Shown here: in pieces, positions 7,155 through 15,798 of the stretch
How the letters are laid out: every line of letters begins with the position of its first letter
Position numbering within the stretch: position 1 is the first letter of the stretch
Assembly (NCBI GenBank): GCA_963702035.1
Contig: OY969700.1
Coordinates: forward strand, 2,108,001-2,172,000
Reading direction: 5' to 3'
DNA from: VRUE01 sp963702035
Lineage (GTDB): Bacteria; Actinomycetota; Thermoleophilia; Solirubrobacterales; 70-9
DNA length: 64,000 bases
Notes under the pieces: model-generated
The model's database searches: none
Seen by the model: only the letters and a program-made list of their open reading frames with translations
What the model was told of the DNA's origin: nothing
Position numbers and translations under genes: made by a program

Positions 7155-8309
7155 TCATCCGCCTTCCGGATCAGACGGCCGAGCGATCGCTCTGGCCAGG
7201 AACGGGGTCAGATAGCGGCCGACGATCTTGCCGTCGGCCGCGCCGTCCCAGCTCGGCTCGGCGGACGCGCTCGACGTTTCTCCATGACCTCCGGCGAGGT
7301 GGCCGGACAGGTACAGCGGCTCCCCCCCGGTCCAGAGCACGCCGCGCAGGACCGGGTCGAACGGCTCTGCCGCGACCTCGCGGCCAAGGCCGGCGGCGAT
7401 CGTTTCCGCTGCCGCGTCCGCCTGCTGGGTCGCGACGCCGCCCTGCTTGACCGGGAAGCTCGTCACGTCCCCGGCGGCGAATGCGTGCCGCATTCCTCGC
7501 ACCCGGCCGTGGTCGTCGACCACGACGAAGCCGTTGGGGTCATGAGGGACACCGCCGATCCGCCGGCCCTCCATACGGGGCAGGGAGAGGACGGCGTCGG
7601 CCTCGACGCCGGCGCTGGGTGAGACCGACAGCCGCCGGCCGTCGTACTTGACCGGGGTGGCGCCGGCGATGACTTCGATGCCGCGCCGATCCAGCAGCTC
7701 GCTCACCCGCTCGCTCGCGCGGCGGCCGAAGAGGTGCAGCGGCGCGTCCTCGGGGGTGACGATGACCAGGCTCGCGTCCTCGTACCCGGCCTTGGAAAGC
7801 TCGCTGTCGGCGAGCAGCGCCAACTCGTACATCGGCAGGGCCCAGCTCCCGCCCGCCGCCATCGTGAACCCCACCCGACGCAGCTTCCGCTCGCGCAGCT
7901 CGCGAACCACGTCCCGGACATCGCCGTCATCGGCGACGCCCCAGAAGGTCACGGCGCCCGAGACGCCGGCAAGCAGCCGCGAGCCGCAGGCGACGATCAG
8001 GTGGTCGTAGGCGATTTCCTCGCCGTCATGCGTGCTGGCCCGCTGCTTCTCGTCGTCAACAGAGCCGATGCCGGCGAGGCGGAAGCCGGCGCCGCAGCGC
8101 TCGGCCAGCTGCCGCATGCCATAGCGCATCGGGTGCGAGACGCCGTAGGGCTCGGCCACCGCGAAGGGTCGGTAGATGAAGTCCTCGCGCGGCGAGCAGA
8201 TCTCCACCTCGACCCGATCGCCGGCCATGTCCCGCAGGGCGATCGCCGCCTCGAGGCCGGCGACGCCGCCCCCGGCGATCAGGACCCGGGTCTTCGGCAC
8301 GGCGTTCAT
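7155..8309 (-). CDS. FAD-dependent pyridine nucleotide-disulphide oxidoreductase, sulfide:quinone-reductase-like
   Basis: 384 residues from the ATG at 8309; GGGAGA lies 7 bases upstream, so I prefer it to the ATG at 8321. The FAD dinucleotide motif is VLIAGGGVAGLEAAIAL near the start; EEIAYDHLIVACGS is the second flavin segment; and HAFAAGDVTSFPVKQGGVAT is the typical FAD-binding C-terminal motif (GD near the ribityl chain). The layout resembles sulfide:quinone oxidoreductase and type II NADH dehydrogenase relatives. I see no conserved pair of redox cysteines, so electron donor and acceptor are open. It diverges from a universal stress protein gene. Confidence 0.75.
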   Translation of the reverse strand: MNAVPKTRVLIAGGGVAGLEAAIALRDMAGDRVEVEICSPREDFIYRPFAVAEPYGVSHPMRYGMRQLAERCGAGFRLAGIGSVDDEKQRASTHDGEEIAYDHLIVACGSRLLAGVSGAVTFWGVADDGDVRDVVRELRERKLRRVGFTMAAGGSWALPMYELALLADSELSKAGYEDASLVIVTPEDAPLHLFGRRASERVSELLDRRGIEVIAGATPVKYDGRRLSVSPSAGVEADAVLSLPRMEGRRIGGVPHDPNGFVVVDDHGRVRGMRHAFAAGDVTSFPVKQGGVATQQADAAAETIAAGLGREVAAEPFDPVLRGVLWTGGEPLYLSGHLAGGHGETSSASAEPSWDGAADGKIVGRYLTPFLARAIARPSDPEGG

Positions 8310-8464
8310 CGTCTCTCCCATCGATCCCGGAAATTTCGTCTCGCGACAGCCATCAGCGTGAGTCTTCAGCCCGGGCCGAATCTGTCCATCCGGGAAATCC
8401 CCTCTCTAGGGTGCGGTCTTTCACTGATGGCGGTCGGCGTCGCTCGCCATAGCTTGGGGAGTCG

Positions 8465-9304
8465 ATGCGCCTACTGATCGCCTTTGACGGCAGCGACGGC
8501 GGACGCGACGCGCTCGAGCTCGCGAGGGTTCTGGCCGCACCCGAGCAGAACGCGAGCGCGCTGGTGGCCACGGTCCTCCTCACCGGGCCTCTGCCGACCG
8601 AATACGCCCCGCGGCCGGTTGAGGAGGCAGCCGAGGCCGAGCCTCTGCTCGAGCAGGCAAGGGAGAAGCTTCCCGGCATCGACGTCGACGGCCGTGCATA
8701 CGCCGGGAATTCTCCGGCGGCGATCCTCACCGGGCTCGCCGAGCAGGAGGACTTCGACGCGATCGTCGTCGGCTCCCCCCACCGCGGCGCGATCGGCCGG
8801 GTGATGCTCGGAAGCGTCGCGATGAGCCTCCTCAACGGCGCCCCCACGGACGTGGCGGTGGCGCCGAAAGGCTACGCCGAAGCCCGGCACGAGGCGCTCG
8901 ACGACATCGCCGTCGGCTACGACGGTGCCCCCGAATCCCAGGTCGCCCTGCGGCGGGCCGAAACCCTGGCGATGCGATCCCGTGCCAGGATCAAGCTGCT
9001 CACCGTGGTCAAGCCGGCGGGCGCGGCGCCGGCGATGGGGGCCTATGTGCCGGAGTTTCCGCACGAGCCGGGCAAGGTCATCCGCGAGGGCCTCGACTCG
9101 GTCGATCGGGCGCTCGCCGCCGAACCCACGCGCCTCGACGGCGACCCGGCGACGGAGTTGCTCGGGGCATGCGAGGAGGACGTCAACCTGCTCGTCTTGG
9201 GATCTCGCGGCTACGGGCCGTTGACGCGGGTCCTGCTCGGCTCGGTTTCGAGGAAGGTCATCCGCGACGCCCCGTGTCCCGTCCTCGCCGTGCGACGGCG
9301 ATGA
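8465..9304 (+). CDS. Universal stress protein, two tandem UspA domains
   Basis: 279 residues. Domain 1 (about 1-140) begins MRLLIAFDGSDGGRDALELA and has the ATP-binding signature VVGSPHRGAIGRVMLGSVA. Domain 2 (about 145-279) begins IAVGYDGAPESQVAL and has VLGSRGYGPLTRVLLGSVS, ending APCPVLAV. Both carry the G-2x-G-9x-G-S pattern of nucleotide-binding USPs. Tandem USPs are typical of actinobacteria and respond to hypoxia, energy or osmotic stress. The TreT-like gene starts 4 bp after the stop, so the two are co-transcribed, which fits a joint stress role. Confidence 0.88.
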   Translation: MRLLIAFDGSDGGRDALELARVLAAPEQNASALVATVLLTGPLPTEYAPRPVEEAAEAEPLLEQAREKLPGIDVDGRAYAGNSPAAILTGLAEQEDFDAIVVGSPHRGAIGRVMLGSVAMSLLNGAPTDVAVAPKGYAEARHEALDDIAVGYDGAPESQVALRRAETLAMRSRARIKLLTVVKPAGAAPAMGAYVPEFPHEPGKVIREGLDSVDRALAAEPTRLDGDPATELLGACEEDVNLLVLGSRGYGPLTRVLLGSVSRKVIRDAPCPVLAVRRR

Positions 9305-9308
9305 GCCG

Positions 9309-10736
9309 ATGGCGCGGCCGGAGTTCGTCCAGATCGCGCCGCACTCGCTCGAGCGCTTCAAGCCGCTGCTGGGCGCCGACTACCAGCGGATCGAAGCGGC
9401 GGCCGATCGGGCCCGCAAGCGCTTCGCCGGGCGGGCGATCTGGCAGGTCAGCTCGACCCTGCTCGGCGGCGGCGTCGCCGAGATGCTGCACGCGCTGCTT
9501 CCCTACGTGCGCGACGCCGGGGTCGACACCCGCTGGGTCGTCCTGCACGAGCAGGCCGAGTTCTTCAAGCTGACCAAGCGGCTGCACAACAACCTCCACG
9601 GGCACGACGGCGACGGGGGGGCACTCGGCGCCGCGGAGCGCGAGCTCTACGAGGGGACGCTGGCGGCGAGCGCCCGGCAGCTCTCCCCGCTGCTCCAGGA
9701 AGGCGACATCGTCCTCCTCCACGACCCCCAGACGGCGGGCTTGGCGGGAGCGGCGAAGGCGGCCGGGGCGCGGGTCGTCTGGCGCTGCCACATCGGCGCC
9801 GACCGACCCGACGAGGTCGTCCGCCGCGCCTGGGACTTCCTTGCCCCCTACGTCCGCCTGGCCGACAACTACGTGTTCTCCCGTCGTGAGTACGTCTGGG
9901 ACGTGCTCGACCGCGGGCGCAGCTGGGCGGTGGCGCCCTGCATCGACTCCTTCTCGCCCAAGAACCAGGAGATGGAGCCGGCCACCGTCGAGGGGATCGT
10001 CGCGACGATCGGCCTCGGCGAGGGGGCGCCCCGGCAGGCGCCCATGTTCACCCGCGCCGACGGCACGCCGGGGCGGGTCGAGCGCCGAGCCGAGGTACTT
10101 CAAGAGGCGCCGCTTCCAACCGGGGCGACGACGGTGACCCAGATCTCCCGCTGGGACCGGCTCAAGGACCATCGTGGACTGCTCGCCTGCTTCGACCGCC
10201 ACCTCGCCGGCGAGGATCTCCATCTCGTCCTGGCCGGCCCGGCGACGGCCGCCGTCTCTGACGATCCCGAAGGGGCGGCGGTGTGGCGCGAAGTCTGCTC
10301 GGCCTGGCAAGAGCTCGAGGCCGAGAGGCGCGGACGGGCCCACCTGGTCAGCCTGCCGATGGACGACCCCGACGAAAACGCGACGATGGTGAACGCGCTG
10401 CAGCGCCGCGCCGACGTGGTCGTTCAGAAGAGCCTGGCCGAGGGCTTCGGCCTCACCGTCGCCGAGGCTATGTGGAAGCGGCGGCCGGTTATCGGCACCC
10501 GGGTCGGCGGCATCCAGGACCAGATCGTCAACGGACTCAGCGGCATCCTGATCGACGATCCCGGCGACCTCGAGGAGCTGGCGAGGACGATCGTCGCCCT
10601 CGCCGGGGACCGCGGGCGCGCCGCCGAGATCGGCGAGGCGGCCCGCCAGCGCGTCTTCGACCGCTTCCTCGCCGCGAACCGGCTGGTCGAGTACGCCGAG
10701 TTGCTGGGTGGGCTCGATCCGGACAAGGACCTGTGA
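9309..10736 (+). CDS. treT: GT4 glycosyltransferase, trehalose synthase TreT-like
   Basis: 475 residues of GT-B fold. The N-terminal half has AIWQVSSTLLGGGVAEMLH and VVWRCHIGADRPDE, the segments typical of trehalose glycosyltransferring synthase (TreT), which joins ADP/UDP-glucose and glucose to trehalose, and of related trehalose phosphorylases. The C-terminal half has VTQISRWDRLKD, QKSLAEGFGLTVAEAMW (the E-x7-E nucleotide-sugar motif) and PVIGTRVGGI. About 40 residues near 240-280 (from EGAPRQAPMF) look extended relative to the family and probably form a loop. It is translationally close to a universal stress gene, suggesting compatible-solute synthesis under stress. Confidence 0.75.
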   Translation: MARPEFVQIAPHSLERFKPLLGADYQRIEAAADRARKRFAGRAIWQVSSTLLGGGVAEMLHALLPYVRDAGVDTRWVVLHEQAEFFKLTKRLHNNLHGHDGDGGALGAAERELYEGTLAASARQLSPLLQEGDIVLLHDPQTAGLAGAAKAAGARVVWRCHIGADRPDEVVRRAWDFLAPYVRLADNYVFSRREYVWDVLDRGRSWAVAPCIDSFSPKNQEMEPATVEGIVATIGLGEGAPRQAPMFTRADGTPGRVERRAEVLQEAPLPTGATTVTQISRWDRLKDHRGLLACFDRHLAGEDLHLVLAGPATAAVSDDPEGAAVWREVCSAWQELEAERRGRAHLVSLPMDDPDENATMVNALQRRADVVVQKSLAEGFGLTVAEAMWKRRPVIGTRVGGIQDQIVNGLSGILIDDPGDLEELARTIVALAGDRGRAAEIGEAARQRVFDRFLAANRLVEYAELLGGLDPDKDL

Positions 10737-10776
10737 GCGTCGCCGCCCCGGCTCGGCCCTGGCCGGGCACCTGGTC

Positions 10777-11409
10777 CTAGGGTGCGACCTCAGCCCCAGT
10801 CGTACCGCGGACTATCCGGACAGCATCCTCGAGCGTCCCGGTCGCGGCGCGGCGACCGGTGGCCTCGACGAAGCTGCGGGCCGCCTCGGTCTCCGGCTCG
10901 TCCGGTCCCGGCGCGGCGCCGGTCAGGGTGAGGAAGAGGTCGGCCTCGAGACGGCGGGCCAGCAACGCGGCGGTCAGACCGGCGTCGATCGCGGCGTTGA
11001 CGCGGCGCATCGTGCCGTCTTGGCCGACGATGGTCGGGCTTCCTTCGCCACCGGCAAAGATCACCAGGGCACCCGCATCCATCAGGGCGCGGACGCTGCG
11101 CAGCCCGGCGATCGCGCTGGGGGCCGGCGATGGAAGCGCGGAGGGGGCGACAAAGGCGGGATCGTCCGCGCTTACCACCACCTGCGGGAAAATGACGATG
11201 ACATCGCGGTCGGGCAGCGCGTTGCGCAGCGCCAGCTCGAGCTTGCAGCCGACGGAGCCTTTGCTCTCGAGGCTGACTATGACCTCGTGCTCGGCGGCGA
11301 TCTCGGCCAGCATCTCCGCGACCGCGTCCACATTGCCTTGCCGGGGAACGAGCTCGGCCGGTTCTCCACGGCGAAGCGGGGCCTCGTCCAAAGCGACCAG
11401 TATTCGCAT
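10777..11409 (-). CDS. Carbamate-kinase-like protein with degenerate active-site motifs
   Basis: 210 residues from the ATG at 11409 (MRILVALDE). The order of segments follows carbamate kinase: start strand plus RRGEP, NVDAVAEMLAEIAAEHEVIV, ELALRNALPDRDV, QVVVSADDPAF, an AGG turn and VNAAIDAGLTAALLARRLEA. But each known motif is changed: GGNA is DEAP, HGNGPQVG is LESKGSVG, GGGGIPV is GGEGSPT, and the VIDKD lysine motif is AIDAG. Carbamate kinase activity is therefore unlikely; it may be a nucleotide sensor or a decaying gene. It sits between the stress/trehalose pair and a sensor kinase. Confidence 0.7.
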   Translation of the reverse strand: MRILVALDEAPLRRGEPAELVPRQGNVDAVAEMLAEIAAEHEVIVSLESKGSVGCKLELALRNALPDRDVIVIFPQVVVSADDPAFVAPSALPSPAPSAIAGLRSVRALMDAGALVIFAGGEGSPTIVGQDGTMRRVNAAIDAGLTAALLARRLEADLFLTLTGAAPGPDEPETEAARSFVEATGRRAATGTLEDAVRIVRGTTGAEVAP

Positions 11410-11484
11410 AGCTAAGAGACTCACGCATCCTCGCCGGCCTCCATCGGGACAAAGCCACACTCGAGGGTGCGGCATTGCACCCGA

Positions 11485-13158
11485 TCAGGCGGGCTTGACC
11501 GGCACCCGGGCGGCGATTCTCGTCCCGCCCCCGGGCTCTGAGCGCACTTCGATCTCCCCCCCGAGCAGCTCGATTCGTTCACGCATCCCGAGCAGGCCGC
11601 GCCCAGCGGCCACCGAGTCTGGGTCGAATCCACGACCGTCGTCGCGCACGGTGATCTCGACCTGACGATCGACGAGGCGGACGGAGACGCCGGCGCTGCC
11701 CGCCGAGGCGTGCTTGAGCACGTTGGTGAGCGCCTCCTGCACGAGCCGGTAGACGATCCGCTCCTCCTCTGGGCCGAGCTTCTCGCCGATCTCGATCTCG
11801 GTCTCGACACTGAGCTCGCCCCGAACCGAGGAGTCCTCGGCCAGAGCCTCCAGCGCGCCGACCACGCCGAGGTGTTCCAGGGAGGCCGGACGCAGATCGT
11901 TGATCAGGCGATTCAGCTCGTCGATCTGGTCCTTGAGCTGCTCGATCGCCTCCCTCGCCGCCTTCTCGATCCGCTCGGCCCGGTCCGCCGCCTTGCTCTT
12001 CAGCGCGGTTGCGAGGGTGATCCGCACCGCGGCCAGTCCCTGAAGAGCGTCGTCGTGCAACTCCTGAGCCCAGCGCCGTCGCTCGCGCTCGCCGATCTCG
12101 ACCTGCTGTTGCAAGCGCTCGGCCTCGACGCTCTGGGCGGTTGCGACCGCCATCGCGGCGCTGTTTGCGAACGCCTGCAGGAGGCGTAGGTCCTCCTCGT
12201 CGAATTCCGCGCCCCCCGCTTCGCGATCGAGGGCCACCAGCGTTCCCACGGCGTAACCGCGGAAAAGCAGCGGAACCACCAGGGCCGCCTCCGCTCCGAG
12301 CCGCTTGCGCAGCCGCGTTTCCGAGGGCGGCGAGCCGCGCCTGAGGTGCTGTGCGACCCGCTCCTGCATCGCGGCCCGAAAGACCGCGTCGTCGGTCGGG
12401 ATGGCCAGCCGGCTTACCTCCTCGCCGGCCTGGGCGGCGAGGACGAGGCGTCCACCGCGGCGCAACAGGACGAGCAGCGTCCTGGCCTCGACCAGGGCGC
12501 GGGCGCGCTTGACGATCAGATCCAGCACCCGGGCCACGTCCGTCTCGCCGCCGATCGCCCGCGCGATGTCAACCGAGGTCTCGGCGCGCCGCAGCGCCCG
12601 CTCGACCTCGGCCTCGCGCTCGCTCAGGGTCGTGTAGAGGCGGGCGTTCTCGATCGCGACCCCGGCCCAGATCGCCAGCGTCTTCGCCGCGTCTTCGTCG
12701 CCCTCGTCGAACTCCACGCCACCCTGCTTCTCGGTCATGTAGAGGTTGCCGTAGGTCTCGCCGCGAACCGCGATCGGTACCCCCAGGAAGGAGCGCATCG
12801 GCGGATGGCCCGGGGGGAAGCCGTAGGCGTGGGGGTGCTCGTTGACGTCGCGCAGGCGCAGCGGCACCGGCGCGCGGATCAGCTCGCCGAGCACGCCGCG
12901 CCCGCGCGGCAGGTTGCCGATCCTCAGCTTGGTCTCATCGTCGATGCCGAGGTAGATGAAGCGCTCCAACTCGGTGCGATTGCGGTCGAGCACCCCCAGT
13001 GCCGCGTATTCGGCCGAGGTCAGCTCGCGCGCCGCCTCCACCGCCGAGCGCAGCACGACCTCGAGGTCGAGCTCCGAGAGGAGCGTGGTGCCGACGTCGA
13101 TCAGTCGCCTGAAGCGCTCTTCCGGGGACTGGCTGTGCGGCCGGTCAGGCGGATTCAT
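11485..13158 (-). CDS. Two-GAF sensor histidine kinase of the NarL/DevS type
   Basis: 557 residues from the ATG at 13158; the same frame runs on upstream but there only shadows the ABC permease. Two GAF domains (about 20-190 and 200-350; YGNLYMTEKQGGVEFDEGDE in the first) precede the HisKA_3 dimerisation box ERRRWAQELHDDALQGLA, with the phospho-acceptor His about residue 370, and an HATPase_c domain with LTNVLKHA (N box), DDGRGFDPD (G1) and GLLGMRERI. The layout matches DevS/DosS-type kinases, which sense gas or redox ligands through GAF. No response regulator lies nearby. It starts 14 bp after the ABC permease stop on the same strand. Confidence 0.85.
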   Translation of the reverse strand: MNPPDRPHSQSPEERFRRLIDVGTTLLSELDLEVVLRSAVEAARELTSAEYAALGVLDRNRTELERFIYLGIDDETKLRIGNLPRGRGVLGELIRAPVPLRLRDVNEHPHAYGFPPGHPPMRSFLGVPIAVRGETYGNLYMTEKQGGVEFDEGDEDAAKTLAIWAGVAIENARLYTTLSEREAEVERALRRAETSVDIARAIGGETDVARVLDLIVKRARALVEARTLLVLLRRGGRLVLAAQAGEEVSRLAIPTDDAVFRAAMQERVAQHLRRGSPPSETRLRKRLGAEAALVVPLLFRGYAVGTLVALDREAGGAEFDEEDLRLLQAFANSAAMAVATAQSVEAERLQQQVEIGERERRRWAQELHDDALQGLAAVRITLATALKSKAADRAERIEKAAREAIEQLKDQIDELNRLINDLRPASLEHLGVVGALEALAEDSSVRGELSVETEIEIGEKLGPEEERIVYRLVQEALTNVLKHASAGSAGVSVRLVDRQVEITVRDDGRGFDPDSVAAGRGLLGMRERIELLGGEIEVRSEPGGGTRIAARVPVKPA

Positions 13159-13172
13159 CCTTAAATCATCCC

Positions 13173-13964
13173 CTAGCCGGAGAGGTCGCGGCGCTCGAAC
13201 AGCCAGGCGCCCAGTGCCGCGAGCAGGATTGCGACGGCGGTGACCCCGACGAAGGCCAATGGTTCGATCCCGTCTTCGATCGCGTTGCCGTAGTACCTGA
13301 AGACCGAGACGTAGCGGATGCCGGAGAGACCGGGATCGAGGCGCCCGACCAGATCGATCACGTACATCGTCACCAACACCCCGGCGACCGAGCCGGTGAC
13401 GACGCTGGTCCGCAAGGAGAAACCGGTGGCGACGATGCCGAGGCCGGCGAAGATCAGCGCCAGGGGCCAGACGTTCGCGTAGCCGGCGAGGGCAGCGCCG
13501 AGCGAGAGGTCGGCTCCCGAGACAAGGCTGCCGAGGGCGGTGAGGAGGACGGCGATGGCGAGGACGATCGCCAGCTCGACCGCCGTGGCGGCGAAGCCGG
13601 CGGCGGCGAGGCGCGAGCGCGAGACGGGCGCGGAGAGCAAGACGTCGAGGCGGCCGCTTTCGGCGGCGCCCGAGAGCCCGCTGGCGACGGCGCGCACGGC
13701 GAGGTAGCCGAGCGCGAGCGGCACGATCAGGCTCAGCATCTCCGCTTGCAGGTACTGCTCGACGTTCGTCAGCCCGCCGATCCCGAACGCTTCCTTCAGC
13801 GCGGGCGGATAGTTCTGGACAGCCTTGGAGAGCGCGCCTTCGACCGAGGGGAAGATCAGGACCACGAAGGCCGACCAGAGGCCGAGCGGCACGCCCCAGG
13901 CGAGCAGCGAGCGCCGCCGGTCGGAGAGGTGGGCGAGCGCAAGCGCCCGCGGCTGCGCGCTCAA
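13173..13964 (-). CDS. ABC-2 type transporter permease
   Basis: 263 residues with six predicted transmembrane stretches (for example LLAWGVPLGLWSAFVVLIF, VELAIVLAIAVLLTALGSLV, VGVTAVAILLAALGAWLF). The pattern NPPAL-like region, SGRLDVLLSAPVSR and a final FERRDL is typical of ABC-2 exporters fused to drug/lipid efflux ATPases. The TTG start (13964) overlaps the ATPase stop by 4 bp (TTGA), so the pair is translationally coupled. Substrate unknown. Confidence 0.8.
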   Translation of the reverse strand: MSAQPRALALAHLSDRRRSLLAWGVPLGLWSAFVVLIFPSVEGALSKAVQNYPPALKEAFGIGGLTNVEQYLQAEMLSLIVPLALGYLAVRAVASGLSGAAESGRLDVLLSAPVSRSRLAAAGFAATAVELAIVLAIAVLLTALGSLVSGADLSLGAALAGYANVWPLALIFAGLGIVATGFSLRTSVVTGSVAGVLVTMYVIDLVGRLDPGLSGIRYVSVFRYYGNAIEDGIEPLAFVGVTAVAILLAALGAWLFERRDLSG

Positions 13965-14851
13965 ACCCCTTCCTCCCCGTAGTAGGTGAGGAAGATCTCC
14001 TCAAGCGTCGGGTGGGTCAGCACCATGTCGAGGACGTGGCGCCGCGCGATCGCCTTGACCACCGCATCGAGGTCGCCGCTGACCTTGAAGGAGACCTTGC
14101 CGTCTGCTGCCCGCAGGTCGCTGACGCCGGGTAGCGCCCGCAGGTCGGCAAGATCGTCCCGGTCGGCCAGCTCGAGCGTGACCGTGCGCTGTGCCTTGCC
14201 GAGCAGCTCGTCGATCCGCTCGACCGCGATCAGCCTCCCGGCCCGCACGATGCCGACCCGGTCGCAGACCCGCTCGACCTCGTCCAGCTCGTGGGAGGAG
14301 AGCAGGACCGTGCAGCCGCGCTCGCGCTCCTCCCCGATCAGGGCCAGGAACTCCTCCTGCATCAGCGGATCGAGCCCGCTGGTCGGCTCGTCGAGGATCA
14401 GCAGCTCGGGCGAGTGGAAACAGGCGAGGATCAGGCCGACCTTCTGGCGGTTGCCGCGCGAGAGCTGGCCGAGCGGCCGGTCGAGGTCGGCGCGAAAGCG
14501 CTCGGCCAGAGCGTCGGCGCGGCCGACCCCCTCGACCCCGCGCAGGCGGGCGAGGAGCCGGACCGCCTCGCGGCCCGTCGCCTCTTTCCCATAGCCGAAG
14601 TCGCCGGGGAGGTTGCCCAGGCGGGCGCGGATGGCGACGCTGTCGCGGCGGCTGTCGAGGCCGAAGATGCGGGCACTGCCACTGCTCGGGTGGAGCAGGT
14701 CGAGCAGGGTGCGGATCGTCGTCGTCTTGCCGGCGCCGTTGGGTCCGAGGAAGCCGAAGACCTCCCCTGCCTCGACGTCGATCGTCACGTCCTCGATGCC
14801 CCGCGAGCTGCCGTAGGACTTGGTCAAATGTTCAGTCTCGATCAACGACAA
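13961..14851 (-). CDS. ABC transporter ATP-binding protein
   Basis: 296 residues, TTG start. Walker A GPNGAGKTTTIRTL (about 36-49), signature LSRGNRQKVGL, Walker B LLILDEPTSGLDPL and switch His in LLSSHELDEVERV are all intact. The C-terminal 70 residues form the DUF4162-like extension found in drug and lantibiotic exporters. It forms one transporter with the overlapping permease downstream, followed by a histidine kinase; a regulatory link to that kinase is possible but unproved. Confidence 0.88.
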   Translation of the reverse strand: MSLIETEHLTKSYGSSRGIEDVTIDVEAGEVFGFLGPNGAGKTTTIRTLLDLLHPSSGSARIFGLDSRRDSVAIRARLGNLPGDFGYGKEATGREAVRLLARLRGVEGVGRADALAERFRADLDRPLGQLSRGNRQKVGLILACFHSPELLILDEPTSGLDPLMQEEFLALIGEERERGCTVLLSSHELDEVERVCDRVGIVRAGRLIAVERIDELLGKAQRTVTLELADRDDLADLRALPGVSDLRAADGKVSFKVSGDLDAVVKAIARRHVLDMVLTHPTLEEIFLTYYGEEGV

Positions 14852-14896
14852 GGTCGTAATACTCGCAGCAGGGCGATCCGCTGACCGGCCGGCGTT

Positions 14897-15406
14897 TTAG
14901 GCGGCCTGAGCCCGTGCCCGCTCGATCGCCTCGGCGTAGGTGCCGTGGCGGGTGCTCGTCGGGAGGCGGATGGCGATTCCGTAGGCCTGCCTCATCGCCG
15001 TCGCCAGGGCCTGCTTGAAGGTTTGGCCGTGCCAGGCGTGGGGCTCGGCGGCGCGGCCGACGTGGAGGTGGACCAGCTCGTGGAGGAGCGTCTCCAGGAT
15101 GTCACCGGGGCGGATGCCGGGGTAGGCGGTGGCCTGAAGGCGGAACTCGGCGGGGACGGCGAAGCCGAGGCGGTTGGGGCGCTTGGCGGCTCGCCGCACC
15201 TTCAGCTCGGGCCTGCGCGTGGCGAGCGGGCCGTCGGCGAAGACCGGCAGCGCCCGCAGCCGGTCGAGCTCCTCGTCCAGCGCCACACCCGCGACCAGGT
15301 AATAGGAGCGGCCGCGGTGGGGCCGGGCTGACTCGCGCCGCGGGCGTGCAGGCGCACCTTTTTGTCCGCCCTTCGTTGCCCGCCGGAGAAATCTGATCAT
15401 CGTCAA
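14897..15406 (-). CDS. SprT-like zinc metallopeptidase-domain protein
   Basis: 169 residues from a TTG at 15406 (an ATG two codons later is equally possible). The C-terminal half carries ETLLHELVHLHV with HExxH, followed by HAWHGQTFKQAL, the third ligand region of SprT/Spartan-like proteins. The first 35 residues are very basic. SprT-like proteins act on DNA-protein crosslinks in eukaryotes; bacterial members are uncharacterised. It ends 46 bp from the ABC ATPase start on the same strand and diverges from the XRE gene at 15484. Confidence 0.75.
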   Translation of the reverse strand: MTMIRFLRRATKGGQKGAPARPRRESARPHRGRSYYLVAGVALDEELDRLRALPVFADGPLATRRPELKVRRAAKRPNRLGFAVPAEFRLQATAYPGIRPGDILETLLHELVHLHVGRAAEPHAWHGQTFKQALATAMRQAYGIAIRLPTSTRHGTYAEAIERARAQAA

Positions 15407-15454
15407 GAGCGAGAGTCTTCAGCTGGCTGCGGACGCGTACTGATGATCGATGCC

Positions 15455-15472
15455 GATACCTGATGCGGTATC
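15455..15472. promoter_or_regulatory. Candidate operator of the XRE/nucleotidyltransferase pair
   Basis: GATACC-TGATGC-GGTATC is a perfect 6-bp inverted repeat whose right arm runs into TATCAT, a -10-like box 11 bases before the ATG at 15484. This suits autoregulation by the XRE protein. Confidence 0.5.
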
Positions 15473-15483
15473 ATACTTGCGGA

Positions 15484-15798
15484 ATGAAGTCGCCGAACGC
15501 GCTCGTGCGCAAACTGCGCCTAGGTGCCGGCCTTTCCCAGCGTGCCCTCGCGCGCCGGGCCGGTACTTCGCAACCCGCCGTGGCCCGCTACGAGCGCGGC
15601 GCCGCAACGCCCTCCTGGGAGACGCTCCAGCGGCTTGCGATGGCTTGTGGCCAGCGAGTGAGAATCAGCGCCGAGCCGACGCCCGACCCGCACGACATCG
15701 AACTGGCTGAGCTTCTCCTCCGACTCACGCCAGAGGAGCGCCTGCGGGCGCTCCGCCGCTACGCCCATCTCCATGAGCTTGCCCGAGGACAGGCATGA
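15484..15798 (+). CDS. XRE-family helix-turn-helix regulator, probable antitoxin
   Basis: 104 residues from the ATG at 15484. The HTH covers about residues 5-60: VRKLRLGAGLSQRALARRAG, then TSQPAVARYERGAATPSWETL, a classical Cro/C1 fold. The C-terminal part is a short Leu/Arg helix (LLLRLTPEERLRALRRYAHL), likely the toxin-facing or dimer segment. Its stop overlaps the start of the nucleotidyltransferase gene by 4 bp (ATGA). Gene order, overlap and upstream palindrome suggest a toxin-antitoxin-like module. Confidence 0.8.
   Translation: MKSPNALVRKLRLGAGLSQRALARRAGTSQPAVARYERGAATPSWETLQRLAMACGQRVRISAEPTPDPHDIELAELLLRLTPEERLRALRRYAHLHELARGQA

Noticed and set aside
13159..14004. Extending the histidine kinase upstream to 14004
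   Set aside because: The extra 282 codons are out-of-frame translation of the ABC permease; the ATG at 13158 is correctly placed before the first GAF domain.
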